DNA of 64,000 nucleotides from Lacinutrix neustonica (GCF_026625145.1 NZ_CP113088.1:1653501-1717500); one strand, 5' to 3'; shown: positions 11,048-20,559, counted from the first letter of the stretch. Numbers and translations are program-made. The notes: generated from the letters alone by a model not told the origin.

Positions 11048-13708
11048 TTGAAAAAAATAGTGATCTACTTTATTTTTTTATTTTTTTGCAACTCTTTTGC
11101 ACAACAATTGAATAATACAACATTGAATTCTTATGACAGTTTATTAAGGGTTTTGTACAATCAGAATAAATTAACTGAATATGCCAACCTTGCACATGAT
11201 GCTTCGTATGAATACTATTTTAAAAAGGACTATCCTAAAGCTATTAAATATGCTCTAGAAGAAGTAAAATACAAAAAACACCTTAGCGTTGAAAAGCAAA
11301 AAAACAGCCTATTTAATTTAGGGCTGTTTTTTTTTAAAAATGAAGAGTATTCGAAATCCATAGATACCTACAATCTCGTCACTGATAGTTTCAGCGTTGA
11401 TGAAAAAACTTACCGGGCCTATTGTGAAAACGCGAAAAATTATCAAAAATTAGGAGATTATTATCATGCCAAAAATTATTTTAGAAAAGGATTGGCACGC
11501 CCCGAACAGATAAGCACAAAAAGGCTCCCTCTTATTTATTTAAACAACATAACCCTAAATCAAGTTATTGAAAGTAAAGAAACCTTAAAGGAAAATGCCA
11601 TTCTTTTAAATAAAGTAGATTCTCTGAGTAATATTATTACTTTAAAGCCTGGTGACTACTATTCATTACTTAATGAATATGGTATATATTACAGTTCTCC
11701 TAGTCCAACTTACAATTTTGAAAAAAGCAAATATTATCACTTAAAAGCATTGAAAACATCCATTGGAAACAATGACTCTTTGCGAATAGTTGCCTCTTCA
11801 AACAATATTGCTAAATTATTAAATTTAGAAAAAAAAGATAGTGCACTTTATTACATAAATAAGGCCATAACTTTCGCAAAAAAAGAGGACACTAATCTTG
11901 CGAAACTATATTTAAATCGAGCCGACTTCTTTAATAATAAAAATAAGTTACACGAAGCCTTAAAGAGTTTAAACACTGCCTTACAATTAACACTACCCAG
12001 TGAAATAGACACGTCATACACCTCTACCCCTGACTTGAAACTTTTAAAACTATCTAATAATAAGATACTCACTATTCTTATTTTAAAAGAGAAAGCCCGT
12101 TATATTCTTGAGAATGTTACGCATTCAAAAAATAAAGAACTGCTCAACATTGCTTACAAAAATATCATAGTTATAGATAAACTATTAGACATTGTGAGAT
12201 TAGAGAGTTCAGAAAAAGAATCTAAACTATTTTGGCAAAAAGAAGCGTCTCAAGTCTATGCACTTGGCGTAGATGCTTGTTATAAATTAGAAAAACCAAA
12301 TACTGCTTTTTATTTCATAGAGAAAAACAAAGCGCTCCTGCTATTAGAAAATATTGTTAAAAACAACACTCAAAATAGATCAGTGGTACCTGTAAGCGTG
12401 TTACAAAAAGATTTAGATTTCAAAAAGAGAATATATGCTCTAGAAAATAAAATGAGTATCAGCAGTAATACCTTGTTACAAGACAAATATTACAGTTTAA
12501 AAATAAAATATAGAGCTTTTGTTAAAACATTAGAGAAAGTATACCCTGGGCATTATAAATTAAGTCAACCTTTAGATCTTATAAATCTTAAGACAGTGAA
12601 AAATAATTTAACAGATGGCAGAGTCATTCTTGAATATATATTAGGAGAAAAGAATAGTTATGTTTTATTTATTTCTAAAGAAAAAACGCTTTTAAAGAAA
12701 CTTAGTACAAATGAACCTCTAGGTTTAAGCATAAATAAATACTTAAAATTAATATCCAAACCGTTTAATAATAATTTTGACCTTGAAGAATGTCGAGCTA
12801 CCTCCAAAAATCTTTACGCTACATTATTCCCTTTTGAAATAGATTCAATTTTAAAAAAGAATGACCAATTATTAATAATTCCTGATCAAACACTCCAAAA
12901 CTTACCCTTTGAAAGTTTAAACAAAGATCACAAATACCTCATTGAAGATTTTGAAATCTCCTATGCCTATTCTTTAACCTTCTTGAATTCTAATAAGAGC
13001 ATAAAGCGGGATGCCCCACATTCATTTATAGGTTTTGCCCCGGAGTCCTTTAATTACGATCATTTACAAACCTTGCCTCGCAGTAAGATTGAAACTACTA
13101 CTATAGGCAATCAATTAGATGGCTTGGTGCTATTAGACGACTCGGCTACCAAAGAGCATTTCTTTTCTAAAGCTAAGGATTACAAAATCATTCATTTATC
13201 TACTCACGCGAATGCCAACGACTCCATTGCGCCTTGGATTGCTTTTAAAAACGAAAAACTATACTTAAACGAACTCTATACCACAAAAAACCAAGCCGAG
13301 CTAGTCGTGTTGAACGCGTGCAACAGTTCTTTAGGAGAGATGAATGCCGGTGAAGGCGTCTTTAGTTTGGCTAGAGGCTTCTTTTATTCCGGAGCCAATA
13401 GTGTTGTGTCTTCACTATGGAATGTTAACGATAAGTCTAATTCAGAAATCACCACCAACTTTTATCGCTATCTTAAAGAGGGAAAGACTAAAAGCTCCTC
13501 ACTTAGACAAGCAAAATTAGACTACATCCATACCCACTCACTAAGCGATGTCTCTCCGTATTACTGGTCTTCTTTGATTTTAATTGGAGATGCTACGGCC
13601 ATATACACATCATACAATGTCTTATTTTACATAGCTTTAGCGCTTCTTTTTATAGCAATCCTATTTTTTATAATAAAAAAAATAAAATTCGTGGGTAACA
13701 ACTCTTAG
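11048..13708 (+). CDS. TPR-CHAT caspase-like protease, periplasmic, copy 2
   Basis: 886 residues, unbroken. TTG start, signal peptide (IVIYFIFLFFCNSFAQ), TPR repeats to about residue 430 and a C-terminal CHAT domain with His in HLSTHANAND and Cys in VVLNACNSSLGEM. A final TM helix (VLFYIALALLFIAILFFII) ends in Lys residues. The N-terminal two thirds differ substantially from copy 1. From about base 12937 to 13600 the DNA is almost identical to 9499-10160 of copy 1. The export-cassette gene begins 41 bases downstream, so co-transcription with the peptide genes is possible. Confidence 0.92.
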   Translation: MKKIVIYFIFLFFCNSFAQQLNNTTLNSYDSLLRVLYNQNKLTEYANLAHDASYEYYFKKDYPKAIKYALEEVKYKKHLSVEKQKNSLFNLGLFFFKNEEYSKSIDTYNLVTDSFSVDEKTYRAYCENAKNYQKLGDYYHAKNYFRKGLARPEQISTKRLPLIYLNNITLNQVIESKETLKENAILLNKVDSLSNIITLKPGDYYSLLNEYGIYYSSPSPTYNFEKSKYYHLKALKTSIGNNDSLRIVASSNNIAKLLNLEKKDSALYYINKAITFAKKEDTNLAKLYLNRADFFNNKNKLHEALKSLNTALQLTLPSEIDTSYTSTPDLKLLKLSNNKILTILILKEKARYILENVTHSKNKELLNIAYKNIIVIDKLLDIVRLESSEKESKLFWQKEASQVYALGVDACYKLEKPNTAFYFIEKNKALLLLENIVKNNTQNRSVVPVSVLQKDLDFKKRIYALENKMSISSNTLLQDKYYSLKIKYRAFVKTLEKVYPGHYKLSQPLDLINLKTVKNNLTDGRVILEYILGEKNSYVLFISKEKTLLKKLSTNEPLGLSINKYLKLISKPFNNNFDLEECRATSKNLYATLFPFEIDSILKKNDQLLIIPDQTLQNLPFESLNKDHKYLIEDFEISYAYSLTFLNSNKSIKRDAPHSFIGFAPESFNYDHLQTLPRSKIETTTIGNQLDGLVLLDDSATKEHFFSKAKDYKIIHLSTHANANDSIAPWIAFKNEKLYLNELYTTKNQAELVVLNACNSSLGEMNAGEGVFSLARGFFYSGANSVVSSLWNVNDKSNSEITTNFYRYLKEGKTKSSSLRQAKLDYIHTHSLSDVSPYYWSSLILIGDATAIYTSYNVLFYIALALLFIAILFFIIKKIKFVGNNS

Positions 13709-13749
13709 ACTTCAGGAACAATTAAGAAAATAACCAATTCTTAATTATT

Positions 13750-15366
13750 TTGAAAGACACTTTATCCTTTTTAGTACAATCGCTTCTTCAAAACAATAAA
13801 ATAAACGTTGATAGCAAAGAATTAGACTTTCAAATACGAAGTCATCCATCCTATCCCAGTTTACACGCTATAACAGGCGTTCTAAACCATTTTGATATTG
13901 AGAATGCAGCCATTAAAGTTCCTGTAACTGAAGCTATTTTATCTCAACTTCCAAAAACTTTTATAGCACAAATCAAAATTGATACCGAGTTTCATTTCGC
14001 ATTTGTAATCAATAAGGGCTTACAGTATAAAATCATTGTGAGTAATAAAAAAAACAAAACAGTGTCATTACAAACTTTTCTAGATCAATTTACGGGTATT
14101 GTAGTTGGGGTTGAAAAAGATGAGACGGAGACAAAAGAGAAACCATATACCAAAAACCTGCAACCATTATTATTTGGTATTGCTACGACTTTATTTGTCC
14201 TTCTATTTTTTATGTCTAATCCAAGTTTAATGGCGTCCATTCACTTTGTGTTATCATTAATAGGTGTTGGAATAAGCTATTTAATCATTCAGCACGATTT
14301 AGGATTAAGCTCTAAAATTATAGATACTTTTTGCTCCCAAGAAAGTAAAACCACTAATTGTAATGCGGTTTTAAATTCAAAAGGCGCAACGCTATATAAG
14401 AATGTAAAACTGAGTGATGTTAGTCTTGTCTATTTCATATCACTTAGTTTTGCCTCGCTTTTATTAAGCTTAACAAACAACTCTTTAAGCTCCTTATATC
14501 TAATAGGCTTAGCGGGCTTACCGGTAGTTTTGTATTCTATATACTATCAAGTTAACATTTCAAAAAACTGGTGTGTCTTGTGCTTAGGCGTAGCATCTGT
14601 TTTAACCCTTCAAGCGTCGCTTTTTTTCATTTTCAACTTCCATTTTTCAATATTAAATCTTAAATCGAGCCTACTCGTTGTTCTTCCTGTTATTACAACA
14701 GCTTCCATTTGGCTATTCATCAATACAAAATTAAAACAAGAGCAAGCTTTTGAAAAACTAAAAATAAAATCCAGCAAGTTTAAAAGAAACTTTAAGGTGT
14801 TCAACACCCTTTTGCAACAATCTGAAACCGTGGATACCGTATTAACTACTATTCCCGAAATCGTATTAGGAAACAAGAATGCACCATTAAATATTACAAT
14901 TATAACCAATCCTTTTTGCGGCCATTGTAAAGGCGTACATAATATCCTTGAGTCGATTTTAAAGCAATATCATACTTTATTTAATGCTACGGTAAGATTC
15001 AATATAAACACTAGTAATTTAGAAAGTGATGGCGTATTGGTATCTAGTAAACTCCTAGAACTATTCCATACAAAAGGTGAACAAAAGTGTTTAGAAGCCA
15101 TGCATGACATTTATAATAAAGGCAACGCAAAATCTTGGCTAACCAAATGGGGGACAGCCGACAATGCTGAAATCTATGCAGACATACTACAAGGCGAATA
15201 CGAATGGTGTTTTGAGAAGAACATAAATTTCACACCGGAAATCTTAATTAATGGTAAATCATTCCCTAAAGCCTATGATAGAAGTGATTTAAAATATTTT
15301 ATTGAGGATTTAAGCGAGGCCTGTAGCGTAAACACACAGCCATATCAACTACAAAATACTATATAA
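13750..15366 (+). CDS. C39-like / VKOR / thioredoxin fusion, cassette A
   Basis: 538 residues, TTG start. Residues 1-125 resemble a C39 peptidase domain (SHPSYPSLHAITGVLNHF aligns with the region after the catalytic Cys helix) but contain no Cys, so it cannot be an active peptidase. Then come about five TM helices of a vitamin K epoxide reductase domain. Its loop cysteines are in FCSQESKTTNCNAVL and its redox pair is NWCVLCLG. After a further TM helix a thioredoxin-like domain has NPFCGHCKG. This is a DsbB+DsbA-in-one architecture. With Cys-rich leader peptides directly downstream, I infer that it recognises the leader and forms their disulfides. Confidence 0.88.
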   Translation: MKDTLSFLVQSLLQNNKINVDSKELDFQIRSHPSYPSLHAITGVLNHFDIENAAIKVPVTEAILSQLPKTFIAQIKIDTEFHFAFVINKGLQYKIIVSNKKNKTVSLQTFLDQFTGIVVGVEKDETETKEKPYTKNLQPLLFGIATTLFVLLFFMSNPSLMASIHFVLSLIGVGISYLIIQHDLGLSSKIIDTFCSQESKTTNCNAVLNSKGATLYKNVKLSDVSLVYFISLSFASLLLSLTNNSLSSLYLIGLAGLPVVLYSIYYQVNISKNWCVLCLGVASVLTLQASLFFIFNFHFSILNLKSSLLVVLPVITTASIWLFINTKLKQEQAFEKLKIKSSKFKRNFKVFNTLLQQSETVDTVLTTIPEIVLGNKNAPLNITIITNPFCGHCKGVHNILESILKQYHTLFNATVRFNINTSNLESDGVLVSSKLLELFHTKGEQKCLEAMHDIYNKGNAKSWLTKWGTADNAEIYADILQGEYEWCFEKNINFTPEILINGKSFPKAYDRSDLKYFIEDLSEACSVNTQPYQLQNTI

Positions 15367-15375
15367 AAACAGCAA

Positions 15376-15391
15376 CCCTTTATTAAAAGGG
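15376..15391 (+). terminator. Short hairpin after the VKOR gene, cassette A
   Basis: CCCTTT/AAAGGG stem with a 4-base loop 9 bases after the VKOR stop, followed by CTTTGCATTTT. The equivalent in cassette B (22680-22704) has a longer stem and the same GGGCTTTGCATTTTG tail. It is probably a weak terminator or attenuator between oxidoreductase and peptide gene. Confidence 0.45.
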
Positions 15392-15415
15392 CTTTGCATT
15401 TTGCAACCTTATTCT

Positions 15416-15462
15416 CTCGCGAGGAAGAGACACAAACCGTGAGTGTCTTTAACTGTTCACGG
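15416..15462 (+). promoter_or_regulatory. Leader element of peptide 1: palindrome plus H-type pseudoknot
   Basis: The perfect palindrome CTCGCGAG (15416-15423) is followed by a pseudoknot. Stem 1 pairs AGACAC (15428-15433) with GTGTCT (15443-15448). Stem 2 pairs CCGTGA (15437-15442) with TCACGG (15457-15462). Loop 1 is 3 nt, there is no base between the stems, and loop 3 is 8 nt; this is good H-type geometry. The peptide start codon lies 27 nt downstream. Three more copies occur at 15881, 22736 and 26897. Confidence 0.7.
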
Positions 15463-15489
15463 CAAATTAAATTATCAACTATTTTAATT

Positions 15490-15732
15490 ATGAAAAATTT
15501 TAAAAATTTAGGACATGCTTTATCAAAAGCTGAGCAAAAAATGATTTACGGAGGAATACCTGATGGCACTTGGTTACCACCAGGTGGCGACGATGGACCT
15601 CAACCACTTTGCACTGTTCACTCACAATGTCCTGCAGGTCAGTGTTGTGGCTATTATGACAATAAATGCCACCCTTACACAAATAATGAAGGATTGTGTG
15701 ATGGTAGACCTGAAGCATTTGGCAGCTTATAA
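15490..15732 (+). CDS. Double-glycine leader peptide 1, cystine-knot-like core
   Basis: 80 residues. I chose the ATG at 15490 because it starts the shared leader (MKNFKNLGHALSKAEQ); upstream in-frame codons run through the pseudoknot. The leader ends MIYGG, the cut site for a C39 peptidase, and matches the GG-type natural product precursors of Bacteroidota. The core of about 58 residues has six Cys spaced C-x5-C-x4-CC-x6-C-x9-C. The C-C-CC-C-C order is that of inhibitor cystine knots, though the fourth loop is slightly long. Probably cleaved and exported by the adjacent PCAT. Activity unknown. Confidence 0.8.
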   Translation: MKNFKNLGHALSKAEQKMIYGGIPDGTWLPPGGDDGPQPLCTVHSQCPAGQCCGYYDNKCHPYTNNEGLCDGRPEAFGSL

Positions 15733-15750
15733 GCTATAAAGTCAAAACCC

Positions 15751-15789
15751 ATTAATGGTTCTTCAAAATGACTTTGAAGAGCCATTAAT
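15751..15789 (+). terminator. 17-bp hairpin after peptide 1
   Basis: Arms 15751-15767 and 15773-15789 pair over 17 bases with one G-U wobble and a 5-base loop, 18 bases after the peptide 1 stop. No strong T-run follows. It may stabilise the short peptide mRNA as well as terminate it. Confidence 0.6.
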
Positions 15790-15880
15790 TTAAAACCAAA
15801 AGAACCCCTATATACATCATTAAATCGGCCGCCGTTATACCAAAGGTCGCGTTTTTGATGCCAATTATCTCAAGAAAAAC

Positions 15881-15915
15881 AGACACAGCCTGTGAGTGTC
15901 TATAAATGTTCACTG
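15881..15915 (+). promoter_or_regulatory. Leader pseudoknot of peptide 2
   Basis: Stem 1 AGACAC (15881-15886) with GTGTCT (15896-15901); stem 2 CTGTGA (15890-15895) with TCACTG (15910-15915), five of six pairs with one U-U mismatch. Loops are 3, 0 and 8 nt as in the other copies. The ATG follows after 26 nt. The palindrome in front is not conserved here (TCTCAAGA). Confidence 0.6.
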
Positions 15916-15941
15916 GTAATACCATTTACAAATATTTTATT

Positions 15942-16187
15942 ATGAAAAATTTAAAAAACTTAGGACAAGCTTTATCTAAAGCGGAACAAAAAACCATTCA
16001 AGGTGGTTATATTTTTACTCCAGCCGCAAATACTGGATACGTAAGCACTTTTGGAGGTTCAAATTATGTCGACGAATGCCAAAGCGCAGACGATTGCCCA
16101 ATGAAAGAAAATCGAGATGGTTCTTTAATGACACCGAGTTGCAGAACTACAATCGATGGACTTAAATGCCATTATGTTGCTTTTTAA
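15942..16187 (+). CDS. Double-glycine leader peptide 2, four-Cys core
   Basis: 81 residues from the ATG at 15942 (MKNLKNLGQALSKAEQ); the frame opens earlier but the leader begins here. The leader ends TIQGG. The core of about 59 residues is Gly/Ser/Thr-rich at first, then has four Cys as C-x5-C-x14-C-x8-C, enough for two disulfides. It has no similarity to the peptide 1 core beyond the leader. It lies between peptide 1 and the PCAT gene in the same orientation. Function unknown. Confidence 0.78.
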   Translation: MKNLKNLGQALSKAEQKTIQGGYIFTPAANTGYVSTFGGSNYVDECQSADDCPMKENRDGSLMTPSCRTTIDGLKCHYVAF

Positions 16188-16193
16188 TTTAAC

Positions 16194-16227
16194 AATTGCC
16201 AAAGAAGAAATTTTTTCTTTGGCAATT
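16194..16227 (+). terminator. 13-bp hairpin between peptide 2 and the exporter
   Basis: Perfect arms 16194-16206 and 16215-16227 with an 8-base loop, starting 7 bases after the peptide 2 stop and ending 15 bases before the PCAT start. Without a clear T-run, partial read-through into the exporter is likely, giving more peptide than exporter mRNA. Confidence 0.6.
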
Positions 16228-16241
16228 ATTACAAAAATAAT

Positions 16242-18433
16242 TTGAAAAAATTCCCAACATACAAGCAAACCGAATCCAAAGATTGCGGCCCTACTTGCTT
16301 AAAAATTATTGCCAAACATTATGGAAAAAGCTTGTCAATTTCACAACTTAGAACCATAAGTGAAACCACAAGAGAAGGCAGTAGTTTGCTTAATTTAAGT
16401 AATGCAAGCGAAACTATTGGCTTTAGGTCATTAGGTGTGAAATTGAATTTAAAAGAACTTGAGAAAGTTCCTCTACCTACTGTTCTACATTGGAATAAGG
16501 ACCATTATGTTGTACTATATAAAATAAAAAAAGACGTTTTTTATATTTCAGATCCCGGCTTTGGGTTATTGGAATATAAAAAAGACGACTTTCTTAAGTT
16601 CGGATAGGACAGAATGCCAAAGAAACAACTCAAGAAGGCATTGCCTTATTATTAGATACTACTCCAGCATTTTACACGAATGCATTGGAAGAGGGTGAAA
16701 AAATTGAATTTAATTTCACATACCTATCAAAATACATAATAAAATACAAGAAGTTTATTATTCAACTCTGCATTGGCCTACTTGCCGCGAGTTTGCTGCA
16801 GCTAGTGGTTCCTTTTTTAACACAGAGTATTGTTGATGTTGGTATTAATAATCAAGATCTAAATTTCATCTACTTAATACTCTTTGCTCAAATCTCTTTA
16901 TTTCTTGGTAGAACCGGTATAGAAATTATTAGAAGTTGGATATTATTACATGTTAGTACGCGAATAAATATCTCATTGATCTCAGACTTTTTTATAAAGT
17001 TAATGAAATTACCTATCTCCTATTTCGATACTAAAATGACAGGAGACATCATGCAACGCATCAACGACCACAGTCGTATTGAAAGGATTTTAACCACGTC
17101 TTCACTAAGTGTCCTTTTTTCTATGGTGAACTTCATCGTCTTTAGTTTTGTTTTAGCGTATTACAACCTACAGATTTTTGCTGTATTTCTCATAGGTAGT
17201 GTCCTTTATTTTTTCCGGATTAAAATTTTTCTTAAAAAGAGAGCGGCATTAGACTACAAAAGGTTTTCTGCTTCCAGTCAAGAACAAAGTAAAGTAATAG
17301 AGCTTATCAATGGCATGCAAGACATTAAATTACACAATGCCGAAAAGCAAAAGCGTTGGGCTTGGGAACATACACAAGCAAAACTATTTAAAGTATCTGT
17401 TAAAAGTTTAGGCTTAGAACAAGCTCAAGGTGTGGGGTCTTCTTTCATCAATGAACTTAAAAATATTCTTATTACTGTACTTTCTGCTAAATTAGTCATT
17501 GACGGAGAAATCACCTTAGGGATGATGTTAGCAATTTCTTACATCGTTGGCCAATTAAACTCCCCTGTACAACAACTTATTGGCTTTGTTAGAGAATTAC
17601 AGGATGCTAGAATTTCACTGGATCGTTTAGGAGAAATTCACAATATGGATGACGAGGAATTAGAACCACAAAACAAAGTTCATGACATTCCTTCAAACGC
17701 AAATATTGAAATCAAAAACCTTTACTTTAATTACACCGGTTCAGATACTGATGTATTAAAAGATTTAAGCTTACTAATTCCTGCCAATAAAACAACAGCT
17801 ATTGTAGGAACCAGTGGCAGTGGTAAAACAACATTACTAAAATTATTATTAAAATTTTATGCTCCTAGAAACGGAGAAATACACTTAGACACTATCGCTT
17901 TTGAACACTTATCACAAACCACTTGGCGTGATAATTATGGTGTGGTGATGCAGGAAGGCTTCATTTTTAATGATTCCATTGCTAATAATATAGCCATTGG
18001 AGAAGACACTATAGATAAACAAAAATTAGCACATGCCATAGAAGTCGCAAATATTAAGAACTATATAGAATCTTTGCCGCTTTCATACAACACCAAAATA
18101 GGTTCAGAGGGTGTGGGATTAAGTACGGGTCAAAAACAACGCCTATTAATTGCCGGAGCCGTTTATAAAAACCCTAAATATCTCTTTTTTGATGAAGCAA
18201 CCAGCGCTCTAGACGCTAATAACGAAAAGGTAATCATGGAAAATCTAGACACCTTTTTTAAAGATAGAACCGTGGTTGTTGTTGCACATCGATTAAGTAC
18301 GGTGAAAAACGCACATCAAATCGTGGTTTTAGATCAAGGACAAATAGTTGAAATAGGAAATCACGACACCTTAGTCGCAAAAAAAGGCAATTATTATAAT
18401 CCGGTTAAAAACCAACTAGAACTCGGAAGCTAA
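16242..18433 (+). CDS. Peptidase-containing ABC exporter (PCAT), cassette A (one frameshift)
   Basis: 730 residues after adding one base at 16600-16604 (TCGGA, expected TCCGGA/TCTGGA). TTG start. The N-terminal C39 peptidase has Cys in KDCGPTCL, His in HWNKDHYVVLY and Asp in ISDPGFG. A six-helix ABC transmembrane domain follows (about 160-450). The ATPase has Walker A GTSGSGKTT, signature LSTGQKQR, Walker B YLFFDEATSALD and H-loop VAHRLST. It cuts after GG of leader peptides and exports the core. Two residues look like miscalls: R for W at 17214-17218 and G for a conserved R after the signature at 18153-18157. Cassette B has the expected residues at both. Confidence 0.93.
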
Positions 18434-19723
18434 TGTCAAAAAAACTAGAAGAAATAGAATTAAGAAGTGAGCAGGTACAAGATATTTTATCCTATGTCCC
18501 GCATTGGATGATACGCTATGGTAATCTAGTGTTTTTACTATTAATTGTACTATTTCTAGCCTTATCGTTTTTTATTAAATATCCGGATGTTATTAGTGCA
18601 CAAGCCCTAGTAACCACTAAAATCCCTCCTCAAAAAGAGTATGCTAAAATAACCAGTCGCATTCAGGCCATATTAGTTAAAGACAATGCTATAGTCACTC
18701 CAAATACACCTTTAGCCATTTTAGAGAACACTGCCAATTATAAAGACGTGTTTTTGCTTAAGAGCATCTTAGATACCATTAGACCAAACACGCAAGCGTT
18801 TTACTTCCCAATTAATGACATCCCACTATTGTTTTTAGGCAACATAGATAATGATTTTGCCATTTTTGAAAACAATTATATCCAATATGTATTAAATAAA
18901 GAATTACAACCCTTTTCTAACGAAGCTTTAGCCAACAAAACAACACTCTCTGAATTGCACACAAGGTTAGCCAATTCTAAATCGCAATTAGAAATCAATC
19001 GTGCTGAACTGGCCTATAAAAAGAACAAATTAGAACGAAACAAAACGCTTTATAAAAAAGGAATCATCGCCAAATTGGAGTATGAAAACAATGAGATAGA
19101 ATATGCGCAAGCCCAGCGAAATTTTAAGAGTTTCGAGGCTTCCATTTCACAAATACGGGAATCTATAAGTAATGCGAATACCACAAGAAAAGGCAATAAA
19201 ATTAATAATACCCGGGAAGAAATCAAACTTTTAAAAAATGTTTTACAATCCTTCAATCAATTAAAAATTGCAATAAAAGATTGGGAAAATACCCACGTGC
19301 TCTCCTCTAAATTAAATGGAAAAGTCTCTTTTATGAATTTTAAAACTGTGAATGAAACGGTTACCGCTGGTGATCTGGTGTTTACCATCATCCCCAATAA
19401 AAATTTGGACTATATCGCGAAATTAAAAACGCCAATTTTAAACTCAGGAAAATTAAAAACAGGCCGGAAAGTAAATATAAGCATAGAAAACTATCCGGAA
19501 ACTGAATTTGGTTTTTTAACGGGAACTATTAATAAAATCTCCGCCATTCCGAGATGACAAAGGCTTTTATTTAATTGATGTGGAACTCCCAAAACATTTA
19601 ATAACCTCCTATAATAAAGAAATAAAATTTAAACAAGAAATGCGCGGCAATGCCGAAGTCATTACTGAAGACTTAAGGTTGGCAGAACGTTTCTTTTATC
19701 AAATTAAAGACATCTTTAAATAG
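18433..19723 (+). CDS. HlyD-family export adaptor, cassette A (one frameshift)
   Basis: 429 residues after removing one base at 19549-19554 (CCGAGA; cassette B reads CCAGA). ATG overlaps the PCAT stop. One TM helix at about residues 31-49 (LVFLLLIVLFLALSFFI) is followed by a biotinyl-lipoyl-like half, a coiled-coil hairpin (about 165-270) and the second half. This is the periplasmic adaptor bridging a PCAT to an outer-membrane channel. No TolC-type partner is in the window. The DNA is almost identical to the cassette B gene. Confidence 0.9.
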
Positions 19724-19735
19724 TAAAAACATGCT

Positions 19736-19784
19736 CTCGCGAGGATATGATAGACGCATGCTAGATAAGCATAGTAGCGGTCTA
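19736..19784 (+). other. Diverged leader element without a peptide gene
   Basis: Right after the cassette A HlyD gene, the palindrome CTCGCGAG (19736-19743) and GGA are shared with the peptide 4 leader; then the sequence changes. TAGAC (19751-19755) can pair with GTCTA (19780-19784), enclosing a nested ATGCT/AGCAT hairpin. No leader peptide ORF follows. It looks like a remnant of, or break point beside, a peptide unit that cassette B still has at this place. Confidence 0.5.
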
Positions 19785-19811
19785 ATTTTTAGATAACTAT
19801 ATCTAGTATAA

Positions 19812-19837
19812 AAAAACCTCGCAAATGCGAGGTTTTT
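19812..19837. terminator. Bidirectional terminator
   Basis: AAAAACCTCGC and GCGAGGTTTTT form an 11-bp stem with loop AAAT. It serves cassette A from the left and the minus-strand lipoprotein gene from the right. Confidence 0.85.
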
Positions 19838-19860
19838 AATTGTGTATAAACCACAAGTTC

Positions 19861-20559
19861 TTATTTCTTCCTGTCGTCTGCTACTTTATCTAATTTTTTA
19901 ATTTCTTCATTGTACTCTTCAATGGCATCATCTGTATCTCCATCGTCTTGCATCTCTTCGTTATACTCTTCATTCGCTTTACGGTTTATCTTAACGTACT
20001 TATCGAACGTTTCATTAATCTCCTCAACTAAATCGGCATACGCTTCATTAATCTCTTCCATATTTTCAATAACTTCTTTTTCTTTGGCATTTTTTTCTTT
20101 TAAGAATTCATTGTATTCTTTTTCCAGGTCCTTAATGTCTTCAGAAATTTCTTCAGTCATCATCCATTCCGGTCGCGTTGTTTTTACGGCCGCTATGGTT
20201 TTTGCAAGACTTGTCAAGGTAGATTTCATGGTCATCATATCTGCCCCTTCCAACTTTTTCATTTCTATAGATAGGCTATTAAAACCGTCCCAGCCACTAA
20301 TTTGCAAGGCTTTTACTTCATTATCCATGGAGCGTACATAAGAAATTCCGTTTATTGTTGTTCTATTATTAGCCACCATTTCTCTTTCTAATCGCGCCGT
20401 TTTCTCGGCTTCGATAGAGTCTTTTCTCATTTCAGCTTTTAGTTCCATTTCCGCTTGTTGTGCTTCTGCCTCGGCTTTTTTAGAGGCTTCATCCACACAA
20501 GAGGACACCGCTAAACCTAAAAAAATTAACATGCCAAGTGTATATTTTAAATTTTTCAT
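19861..20559 (-). CDS. Coiled-coil lipoprotein of unknown function
   Basis: 232 residues with a lipoprotein signal peptide (GLAVSSC, Cys21). Almost all of the rest is charged helix rich in Glu, Lys and Ala, predicted coiled coil at about residues 25-60 and 145-230. A middle segment contains ISGWDGFNSL. I recognise no family. It is oriented against both export cassettes and splits them; the link to peptide export, if any, is unproven. Confidence 0.75.
   Translation of the reverse strand: MKNLKYTLGMLIFLGLAVSSCVDEASKKAEAEAQQAEMELKAEMRKDSIEAEKTARLEREMVANNRTTINGISYVRSMDNEVKALQISGWDGFNSLSIEMKKLEGADMMTMKSTLTSLAKTIAAVKTTRPEWMMTEEISEDIKDLEKEYNEFLKEKNAKEKEVIENMEEINEAYADLVEEINETFDKYVKINRKANEEYNEEMQDDGDTDDAIEEYNEEIKKLDKVADDRKK

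Noticed and set aside
7647..13708. CHAT proteins as CRISPR type III-E (Craspase) or gasdermin-type defence
   Set aside because: No gRAMP/Cas7-11, CRISPR array or gasdermin gene is present, and the proteins have signal peptides and membrane anchors.
13750..15366. N-terminal domain of the VKOR fusion as an active C39 peptidase
   Set aside because: There is no Cys in the first 190 residues in either copy.
15428..15462. Known preQ1 or SAM-II riboswitch
   Set aside because: The pseudoknot type is similar, but I do not see the conserved loop sequences of those classes, and the downstream genes are not queuosine or methionine genes.
15394..16187. Longer N-termini for leader peptides (starts at 15394, 15906 and 26921)
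   Set aside because: They would translate through the pseudoknot, are not alike between copies, and the conserved leader begins at the downstream ATG.
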